Shown: positions 46,527-53,502 of the stretch, piece by piece
How positions within the stretch are numbered: the stretch's first letter is position 1
Layout: each line of letters starts with the position of its first letter
Assembly: GCA_001828935.1 (NCBI GenBank)
Contig: MHZX01000082.1
Coordinates: 1 to 53,502, forward strand
Length of the DNA: 53,502 nucleotides
Direction: 5' to 3'
DNA from: Rhodocyclales bacterium RIFCSPLOWO2_02_FULL_63_24
Lineage (GTDB): Bacteria > Pseudomonadota > Gammaproteobacteria > Burkholderiales > Rhodocyclaceae
Position numbers and translations under genes: made by a program
Notes under the pieces: generated by a model
Database searches by the model: none
What the model was told of the DNA's origin: nothing
What the model saw: only the letters and a program-made list of their open reading frames with translations

Positions 46527-47294
46527 ATGCCGGCAATTCCACCTCGCAAGGCGCTGATGAATCCCGAGTTGCGTCGGCGCGGCATTTATTTGCTGCCAAA
46601 CCTGTTGACGACGGCTGCGCTGTTCGCAGGTTTCTACGCCATAGTGCAAGCCATGACCGGGCGTTTCGAGCATGCGGCGGTGGCAATTTTCATCGCCATG
46701 GTGTTCGATGGCCTTGATGGTCGTGTGGCACGCATGACCCGGACCCAAAGCGCTTTCGGTGCCGAATATGATTCCCTGTCCGACATGGTTTCCTTTGGCG
46801 CCGCACCAGCATTGATAGCGTTCGAGTGGGCGATGAAGGGGATGGGCAAGTGGGGCTGGATTGCCGCGTTTGTCTATTGCGCCGGAGCGGCACTGCGTTT
46901 GGCTCGCTTCAATACCAATATTGGCGTGGTGGACAAGCGCTATTTCCAGGGTCTGCCAAGCCCGGCTGCGGCGGCACTGGTGGCCGGATTTGTTTGGATC
47001 GTCAACGACCTCAATATTCCAGGAGAAGAGGTGCGCTGGTATGCCTTCGCGCTGACGCTGTTTGCGGGTGTCACCATGGTCAGCACCCTGCGCTACTGGA
47101 GTGGCAAGGACATCAATTTGCGCCGCAGTGTGCCATTCATGGTGCTTCCCGCCATCGTCCTCGGTTACGTGCTGGTATCGTCCTATCCGCCGGGCGTCCT
47201 GTTCGCGCTGTTTCTCGGTTATGCCATGTCGGGCTATGTTATGGCGGTATGGAATTGGCGTGGCAAGCGAAAGCAAAGTCTTAGCGGAGATTGA
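46527..47294 (+). CDS. pssA: CDP-diacylglycerol-serine O-phosphatidyltransferase PssA
   Basis: A 255-residue membrane enzyme that makes phosphatidylserine. The CDP-alcohol phosphotransferase motif is complete: DGLDGRVARMTRTQSAFGAEYDSLSDMVSFG, with the four conserved Asp. It starts RRRGIYLLPNLLTTAALFAGFYAIVQAM and has several more membrane helices. In many relatives psd (phosphatidylserine decarboxylase) lies just before it; here ilvC is directly upstream with 162 bases and a terminator between. It is followed by the leuA leader region. Confidence 0.94.
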   Translation: MPAIPPRKALMNPELRRRGIYLLPNLLTTAALFAGFYAIVQAMTGRFEHAAVAIFIAMVFDGLDGRVARMTRTQSAFGAEYDSLSDMVSFGAAPALIAFEWAMKGMGKWGWIAAFVYCAGAALRLARFNTNIGVVDKRYFQGLPSPAAAALVAGFVWIVNDLNIPGEEVRWYAFALTLFAGVTMVSTLRYWSGKDINLRRSVPFMVLPAIVLGYVLVSSYPPGVLFALFLGYAMSGYVMAVWNWRGKRKQSLSGD

Positions 47295-47338
47295 CGTCGG
47301 TATTGCCGAGGTTGATGAAGTAGTCGTTACAAAATCTG

Positions 47339-47367
47339 TTGCACGGCAAGGCTAAAGTCTTTATAGT
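47339..47367 (+). promoter_or_regulatory. Strong candidate promoter upstream of the leuA leader
   Basis: TTGCAC (47339-47344), exactly 17 bases, then TATAGT (47362-47367): the best sigma-70-type match seen in the window. The predicted transcript start is at 47374-47375, the AUG of a 36-codon open frame, so the transcript would be leaderless. Confidence 0.65.
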
Positions 47368-47374
47368 CATAAGT

Positions 47375-47485
47375 ATGACTTCGGCACTCATCTATTCGGC
47401 AATATTTCTTGCCCTGTCCGGCGCGTTGATCGCGCGCCTGCCGTTGCGCGCGAAGCTGCTGCCGCTGCTGCGCCGCGCGCGCTAA
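47375..47485 (+). CDS. Leucine-rich 36-codon frame, candidate leuA leader peptide
   Basis: ATG 47375 opens a 36-residue frame that starts MTSALIYSAIFLALSG and ends KLLPLLRRAR-stop. Ten of 36 residues are Leu, four of them in the CTG-CTG-CCG-CTG-CTG run just before the stop. The RNA can form two mutually exclusive hairpins in the frame: GCGCG 47421-47425 with CGCGC 47431-47435, or CGCGCG 47431-47436 with 47447-47452. Leu-codon runs upstream of leuA suggest ribosome-mediated attenuation. No classical terminator with a T-run follows. It could instead be a small membrane protein. Confidence 0.5.
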   Translation: MTSALIYSAIFLALSGALIARLPLRAKLLPLLRRAR

Positions 47486-47507
47486 ATACATCCCCTCCAC
47501 AATCCTG

Positions 47508-47609
47508 TTGTTCATAGTGCCCGCCCTGCGAGGGGCGGTAATAGCCATTTTGGTTTTCGTTGCGGTCGTCGCGTTTGACACCAACAAAGCCGGCGTTAGC
47601 CTCCACTGA
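47508..47609 (+). CDS. Second short hydrophobic frame upstream of leuA
   Basis: From TTG 47508 (or GTG 47517) a 33-codon frame encodes a clear membrane-type helix (VPALRGAVIAILVFVAVVAF) followed by DTNKAGVSLH and a TGA at 47607-47609. The frame is open further upstream (reading KYIPSTILLF before the TTG region) in the +1 phase relative to the 36-codon frame. There is no good ribosome-binding site. It may be a separate small protein, the second half of a two-helix protein interrupted by a frameshift, or a chance frame. Confidence 0.35.
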   Translation: MFIVPALRGAVIAILVFVAVVAFDTNKAGVSLH

Positions 47610-47636
47610 AACTTCATTTCCCTCCAGGAGATAACA

Positions 47637-49158
47637 ATGTCCAAGGAACAGTTGATTATTTTCGATACCACCTTGCGCGACGGCGAACAAAGCCCCGGCG
47701 CCTCCATGACCAAGGAGGAAAAGCTGCGTATTGCCCGTCAGCTTGAGCGGATGCGCGTGGATGTGATCGAAGCGGGATTCCCGGCTGCATCTAACGGTGA
47801 TTTCGAAGCTGTCAAGGCGGTAGCCGAAACCATCAAGGATTCCACGGTGGCAGGTCTTTGTCGGGCCTTTGACAAGGATATCTCGCGGGCACTCGAGGCC
47901 GTGAAGCCAGCCAAATCGGGGCGCATCCACACATTTATTGCTACCAGTCCGATCCACATGGAAAAGAAGCTGCGCATGGCCCCGGACGATGTTCTCGTCG
48001 CGGCGCAGCATGCGGTTCGCTTCGCTCGAAACGGAATAGACAATGTCGAATTCTCTTGCGAAGACGCTGGACGTTCCGATCTTGATTTTCTCTGCCGCAT
48101 CATCGAAGCGGTGATCAAGGAAGGCGCTTCCACCATTAATATTCCCGACACAGTGGGTTACAACGTCCCGGAACAATATGCGGAGCGTATTCGCCAATTG
48201 CGCCAACGTATCCCCAACTCAGATAAGGTGATCTGGTCGGTGCATTGTCATAACGACCTGGGCTTGGCGGTTGCCAATAGCCTTGCGGCCGTGATGGCGG
48301 GTGCGCGTCAGGTTGAATGCACCATCAACGGGTTGGGCGAGCGCGCCGGCAATGCCGCGCTGGAGGAGGTTGTCATGGCGGTGCACACGCGCCAGGATGT
48401 GTTTCCCTGTGTTACCCGGATCGATACGACACAGATCGTCGCAGCATCCAAAATGGTGTCCAGCATCACCGGGTTTCCGGTCCAACCCAACAAGGCGATT
48501 GTCGGAGCGAACGCATTTGCCCATGAGTCCGGTATTCATCAGGATGGCGTCCTGAAACACCGCGAGACCTACGAGATTATGCGCGCCGAAGATGTAGGCT
48601 GGAATGCCAACAAGTTGGTTCTCGGCAAGCATTCCGGACGCACGGCATTCAAGGCGCGCCTGAAGGAACTCGGCATCGAAGTCGAAAGCGAACAGGTGCT
48701 CAATGTCGCTTTCACACACTTCAAGGAACTTGCCGACAAGAAACACGAGATTTTCGACGAGGACTTGCATGCGCTGATGAGTGACGAGATGGTCCCGCCA
48801 GACGATGAGCATTACAAGCTCGTTTCCTCGATGTTCCATTCGGAAACCGGCGAGGCGCCGCAGGCACGGCTGACCCTTTCCGTAGGAGGTGCCGAGCAGC
48901 GTGCGGAATCGACCGGTAGCGGCCCGGTCGACGCGACTTTCAAGGCCATAGAAAGCGTCGCCGCAAGCGGTTCGGAGCTGCTGCTCTACTCGGTCAATGC
49001 CATCACCACCGGTACGGATGCGCAGGGCGAGGTGACGGTGCGTTTGTCGAAAGACGGGCGGATTGTGAACGGCCAGGGTGCGGATACGGATATCGTGGTT
49101 GCTTCGGCGAAAGCCTATATCAATGCGCTGAACAAACTGTGTTCCGGGCAGGAAAAGC

Positions 49159-49175
<17 letters not shown>
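47637..49175 (+). CDS. leuA: 2-isopropylmalate synthase LeuA
   Basis: A 512-residue enzyme that condenses acetyl-CoA with 2-oxoisovalerate, the committed step of leucine synthesis. The catalytic domain has [16 protein letters not shown] and the metal-binding [12 protein letters not shown], with [16 protein letters not shown] after it. The C-terminal regulatory domain, which binds leucine for feedback inhibition, is full length ([27 protein letters not shown]). AGGAG is six bases before the ATG. Its 3' end overlaps the convergent DUF2069 gene by 17 bases. The 342-base gap upstream carries the promoter and leader frames. Confidence 0.97.
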
Positions 49176-50150
<975 letters not shown>

Positions 50151-50154
50151 TTAT

Positions 50155-50976
50155 ATGTGGCTCTTGGCACCCTTCCGGTTGGTCGCGCGCACGGCGTGTC
50201 GGTTTCATGGCGAACATTGCGCGCAAACGGCGGCCGCATTGTCGTTTGCCACCCTGATCGGGTTGGTGCCAATGATTGCGGGGGCGTTTGCGTTGATCTC
50301 GCTGTTCCCGGTGGGGGCCGGCCTTGGTTCGGCGCTGGAGAAATTCCTGCTTGCCAACCTGTTGCCCGAAAAGGCGGGAGTCATCATTGCAAAATATATC
50401 GGCCAGTTTGCGTCTCGCATCGGGCGGATGACTTTCCTCGGCATTGCGGTGCTTGGAGCGACCGCCTTGATACAGATGCTGACCATAGAGCGGGCTTTCA
50501 ACCATATCTGGCGAGTCAAGTCCAGCCGTCCGCTGTTGCGCCGGCTGGCCATGCATGGTCTCACGTTGTTGCTGGGGCCGCTCGCATTTGGCGCCAGTCT
50601 CGCGGCGATGTCGTTTGTCGCAGGCGTATCGCTTGGCCTGGTAGACGAGCCGCGCTGGGTGAATACTTTCGTGATCAGAGGACTGTTGCCCTACGTTTTC
50701 ATGACCATCCTGTTCGGCCTGCTCTATTGGGGGGTTCCCAGCAAGTCGGTGAAGGCTTGGCACGCGGCTCTTGGTGGAACCGTCGCGGCGTTGGGCTTTG
50801 CAGGCCTGCAGAAGCTTTTCACGCTGTATCTCGCCACGGGATTCACCGTGAACGCAGTTGTCTATGGCGCCTTCTCGGCGATTCCGGTATTTCTGATATG
50901 GCTTTATGCGTCGTGGAGCGTGATCCTGATCGGTGCCCTACTGGTCGCCGAATTGCCGCAATCCTTTCGCGCCTAG
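50155..50976 (+). CDS. yihY: YihY/BrkB-family inner-membrane protein
   Basis: A 273-residue membrane protein with six or so helices. Family patterns: AAALSFATLIGLVPMIAGAFALISLFP, the central YVFMTILFGLLYWGVPSKSVKAWHAALGG, and YGAFSAIPVFLIWLYASWSVILIGALLVAEL. Formerly called RNase BN in E. coli, but that activity belongs to another protein, so the function is open. ATG 50155 is preferred; a TTG at 50146 is three codons earlier. No clear ribosome-binding site. It overlaps the convergent PilZ-like gene by four bases. Confidence 0.88.
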   Translation: MWLLAPFRLVARTACRFHGEHCAQTAAALSFATLIGLVPMIAGAFALISLFPVGAGLGSALEKFLLANLLPEKAGVIIAKYIGQFASRIGRMTFLGIAVLGATALIQMLTIERAFNHIWRVKSSRPLLRRLAMHGLTLLLGPLAFGASLAAMSFVAGVSLGLVDEPRWVNTFVIRGLLPYVFMTILFGLLYWGVPSKSVKAWHAALGGTVAALGFAGLQKLFTLYLATGFTVNAVVYGAFSAIPVFLIWLYASWSVILIGALLVAELPQSFRA

Positions 50977-52487
50977 CTCGTCGCAGCGTTGCGAATGAAC
51001 TCGAAGACTTCTATGCTTGAAGTTTCGACGAGACTACGATGCGGCATGCATTCGACGACTTCCAGGCGGACATCGTGCTCCTGCAGCAAGGTGAATGGGC
51101 GCGCGTTGTAGTCGCCGCGCACGGTCAGGATTGCTTCGCTGCGGTTAAGGCCCGGCAGGGCTGGTAACAGCAGCGCGGGGATCGGTGGTTCGGGGTTGCG
51201 GTTGCTCAAGGTCTGTATCCGTACTGGCTTCGCCGAAGGCGCCAGGACTTCCATCCCCAATTCAACATGACTGCTGCTCTCGCTGCGAGCCCAGCGCACC
51301 AGACAAATCTGCCAGGCGGCGCCGGGTCCCGTGCGCAGACCTACAGCGCAGCCGGGCGCGATGCCCGTGACCTCGCCGACGACATGCACGATAGCGTATC
51401 CGGACGGGCCTTCATTAAGCAGCGTCCAATCGCTGTAGGTCAATTCGCAGTTGCTGGATGTTGGCTCCCGTCGGGAGCCGCTTTCGAGGGAGGTCCACAA
51501 GCTGCTCAGTTGCGTGCAGACCTCCACTGGCAGGGATTGCGGACGGCGATTGAAACTGCGACGCCTGGGTGCGACCCAGCATTGGCGAGCCCTTTCGAGC
51601 GCGTTGCGGTAGTCGGCACCAGCTGCCTGAAGTGGCAGTCCTAGCGAAAGCGGCGGCACGCCATCGTTCAACTGGTCGAGATGTCGTGCAGCCACGTCGG
51701 CAAGTTCGCCGAAGCGGAAATAGAGGCATGGCTCGCCTTCCGGGCTGAGGCGGGCAAGGGCTACCGGCGGCTGATCGCGATTCGCGTCGAGCCAGAACCA
51801 GTCTCCGGCCGCCTCGGGTGGCAGGGGATCAATCCGGGCAGAAACCGCGTAAGTCGCAAGGTAGTCCGCAAGGAATGCTATTTCGCGTGGTGCCAGGCCC
51901 TCGGGCTGCGCCGCGGTGAGTGCCAACATCGCCTTGAAGCAGGCGTCAATCGCGCTGATTTCGGCGGGCAGAGTCGCCGTCGGGTCGACTGACTGATGCG
52001 CTCGGTGGTAGAGCGCCTGGGCATTGCGCCAGAATCCGATGGGCGTGGGAGTTGCAATCAGCAAGCTAGCGATAAATTGCCGAGAAAGGTTGAAGATGCC
52101 CTGCAGGCAGATTTGTGTTTTGCTGCGATGGATGCGGGCAAGTTCCTGAGTGTCGGCGTCCGCAGCCACCTCCAGCCAGGTTGCTCCCAACTCCGCGCGC
52201 AAGCCGATCAAGCCTTGCGCGAGGGTAGCAAGGTGAATCGGCAACGGCAGCTTGACGTCGAGCAACATCGGCGTTAACGCCTCGTCGATGCGTTCGGCAC
52301 GTTGCTGAAGCAGTTCGTCTATTTTGAGGCGGTGCAGAACCGGAAGGCCCAGCGACGCGATCGCGGCAAGGTGATTGCGCAAGGGCACCAAATCCAGCAA
52401 GCGGTCATCCTGCTTGGGCTCAGCGAGCCAGTCCAGTGCTTCCTGTAACTTTGCGGGCGGCGGCGGAGAAGTCTTCTTGCGGCGCAT
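50973..52487 (-). CDS. Large protein with a C-terminal PilZ-like domain
   Basis: A 504-residue cytosolic protein. The first 300 residues are helical and not recognised (LLDLVPLRNHLAAIASLGLPVLHRLKIDELLQQRAERID; HRSKTQICLQGIFNLSRQFIASLL). The last 190 residues look like a PilZ c-di-GMP domain: RRRSFNRRP (an RxxxR match) is followed by WTLLNEGPSGYAI, where NxGxSG replaces the usual (D/N)xSxxG, then GCAVGLRTGPGAAWQICLVRWARSES. A c-di-GMP-responsive role is inference. The divergence of the motif leaves binding uncertain. It converges on yihY. Confidence 0.6.
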   Translation of the reverse strand: MRRKKTSPPPPAKLQEALDWLAEPKQDDRLLDLVPLRNHLAAIASLGLPVLHRLKIDELLQQRAERIDEALTPMLLDVKLPLPIHLATLAQGLIGLRAELGATWLEVAADADTQELARIHRSKTQICLQGIFNLSRQFIASLLIATPTPIGFWRNAQALYHRAHQSVDPTATLPAEISAIDACFKAMLALTAAQPEGLAPREIAFLADYLATYAVSARIDPLPPEAAGDWFWLDANRDQPPVALARLSPEGEPCLYFRFGELADVAARHLDQLNDGVPPLSLGLPLQAAGADYRNALERARQCWVAPRRRSFNRRPQSLPVEVCTQLSSLWTSLESGSRREPTSSNCELTYSDWTLLNEGPSGYAIVHVVGEVTGIAPGCAVGLRTGPGAAWQICLVRWARSESSSHVELGMEVLAPSAKPVRIQTLSNRNPEPPIPALLLPALPGLNRSEAILTVRGDYNARPFTLLQEHDVRLEVVECMPHRSLVETSSIEVFEFIRNAATS

Positions 52488-52584
52488 GATGAACTGGACG
52501 GCCGGGAACGAAGTGTGATTCTAGTGGAATCCCGGCGCGTTTTCTCGTGCTACCCGGCGACAAGAGCGGAATGGCCGGCTCTGA

Positions 52585-53376
52585 GTCGGTAGTCCAATCC
52601 ATTGTTGCCTTAGGCATGGTGGGTTCCCGGTTCGCCTGGCGACAGGTCCGTACCAGGCGGCGAGCAGCCTGCTCCAGGCGCTCTCCGATTCCAGAGATCA
52701 TTCATTCAATTGCAGTGAGTGCGTCTATGGCCGGGACGCCGGCAAAACACCCTTGATGCTGGCGGCGCAGTACGGCGCGGACAAGCCGCAAAACAACATG
52801 GTCCGCGTGCTGCTGCGTTACGGCGCTAACCCGAACGGGCGCACGGCTGAGGGTTACACCGCGCTATTCTTTGCCGCCCGGGCCGGCCTGCGGCTCTACA
52901 GCGGAGCAGTTGATTCCGTGGCCGAGCTGCTGGCCGCTGGCGCGGATCCGCAGCTCCAGGCCAAGGACGGCACCACGGCAATTTTCTGGTGGGCCGCCAG
53001 TGCGATCGACCCGCGCGAGCAGCTTTCTACGAATCAGCGCGAGGAGTTTTACCGGGACTTCCTGACGATTGCCAAGTCATTCCACGCCAGGGGCGCGGAC
53101 CTGTCGCAGCGGGAGGACTCGCACGGCATGACCCCGCTGCATGTCGCAGCGGAGCAGTGCAACCCGCACGGTGCGCTATTGATGCAGGCTATCGGCATCG
53201 ATCCGGCCACGGGTGACAGCCGCTTGATGGCTCCGAAGGAACTGGTCGACCGCCGAATCCGCGACCAGGGAGACAGCAGGCTTTGCCGCCAGACGCTTGA
53301 AGCTCTCGGCAATAAGGCTCTAGTGGCCCACTGGAAGCAGATCGCCTACCAGGTCGCCCCCCTTAACCTGAAATAA
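52585..53376 (+). pseudogene. Ankyrin-repeat protein gene lacking a visible start
   Basis: The frame is open from 52585 (after a TGA) to TAA 53374-53376 and encodes ankyrin repeats: GKTPLMLAAQYGAD, VRVLLRYGANPNGRTAEGYTALFFAARAG, VAELLAAGADPQLQAKDGTTAIFWW and GMTPLHVAAEQ. The first repeat already begins before the first possible start codon (TTG 52753/ATG 52756), so starting there would cut a repeat in two. Upstream codons read like protein (SSLLQALSDSRDHSFNCSECVYGRDAGKTPLM), but no ATG, GTG or TTG is present. A 5' deletion or frameshift is likely; if intact from TTG 52753 it would have 207 residues. Confidence 0.6.
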
Positions 53377-53438
53377 ATAGACAATCAAAACCCTTGAGAA
53401 CACCGAGCGAAGCTAGCGGCCTGTCGGACTTAACCGGT

Positions 53439-53457
53439 ACTATGCTATAATCATAGT
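53439..53457. promoter_or_regulatory. Palindrome overlapping a TATAAT box (candidate promoter-operator)
   Basis: ACTATG (53439-53444) and CATAGT (53452-53457) form a perfect inverted repeat around CTATAAT, which contains a consensus -10 box (53446-53451). The -35 region is poor. The geometry suggests autorepression of the downstream gene, as in toxin-antitoxin operons. Confidence 0.5.
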
Positions 53458-53480
53458 CATTGAATTAGAGGGACATTGCC

Positions 53481-53502
53481 ATGGCCTTTCATCCGATAGA
53501 TC
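53481..53502 (+). CDS. Start of an unidentified gene (partial)
   Basis: ATG 53481 begins MAFHPID and runs off the window. A GAGGGA ribosome-binding site lies seven bases upstream and a consensus -10 box within a palindrome lies about 30 bases upstream, so the start is convincing. Seven codons are too few to name a family. Confidence 0.55.

Noticed and set aside
47525..47560. CCGCCC-TGCGAG-GGGCGG followed by TAATAGCCATTTT as the leuA attenuator terminator
   Set aside because: The T-rich part is interrupted and starts seven bases after the stem, so it does not meet the pattern of an intrinsic terminator.

Overview
The window is about 53.5 kb of GC-rich chromosome from a betaproteobacterium. 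Gene order and protein flavour (ilvB-ilvH-ilvC...pssA...leuA; queA-tgt-yajC-secDF; pepA-holC opposite lptFG; a sigma factor followed by DUF3619 and DUF3106 genes; soxYZAXB) fit Rhodocyclales or a close relative such as the Sulfuritalea/Sterolibacterium group. The order-level placement is inference from memory of gene neighbourhoods; no search was run.

Layout. 1-1.6 kb is accessory DNA: the last codons of a probable transposase, a HigBA-type toxin-antitoxin pair whose toxin is frameshifted, and an intact ParDE-like pair. 1.6-15.5 kb carries mostly minus-strand metabolic and envelope genes: FGGY kinase, FAH-family hydrolase, RhlE helicase, AsmA-like protein, alpha/beta hydrolase, aldo/keto reductase, lipoprotein, MarR, SixA, CYTH-CHAD, and a MacA/ATPase/permease export system. 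15.8-19.6 kb is a tightly overlapping three-gene operon: an NTT/MFS-like transporter with HEAT repeats, a single-domain cyclic-nucleotide-binding protein and an exported Fn3-like protein. 19.6-23.8 kb is soxYZAXB for thiosulfate oxidation, without soxCD in the window. Then come kup, tRNA-Leu(CAA), a Crp-like regulator, queA-tgt-yajC-secD-secF, a cytochrome b561 and a cytochrome c', purB, a GST, holC-pepA, divergent lptFG, a sigma-factor cluster, the branched-chain amino acid genes with pssA, and finally wrbA, yihY and a PilZ-like gene. The last kilobase is accessory again: a 5'-damaged ankyrin-repeat frame and the first codons of a gene behind a palindromic promoter.

How the genes work together. 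SoxYZ carries the sulfur substrate, SoxAX loads thiosulfate onto it and SoxB releases sulfate; without SoxCD the sulfane sulfur would need another route. IlvBH, IlvC and LeuA form the acetolactate-to-isopropylmalate route of Val/Ile/Leu synthesis, and PssA opens phosphatidylethanolamine synthesis (psd, often found beside it, is missing here). YajC-SecD-SecF drive late protein export, and LptFG extract LPS.

Points worth a second look: the NTT-HEAT/cNMP/Fn3 operon; a near-consensus promoter that starts a transcript at the AUG of a leucine-rich 36-codon frame ahead of leuA, followed by a second hydrophobic frame; a Spy/CpxP-like helical insert in the MacA adaptor; a strong intrinsic terminator inside the sox operon; an apparent CTG start for the sigma factor; and a short dispersed repeat present in three intergenic sites and one gene.
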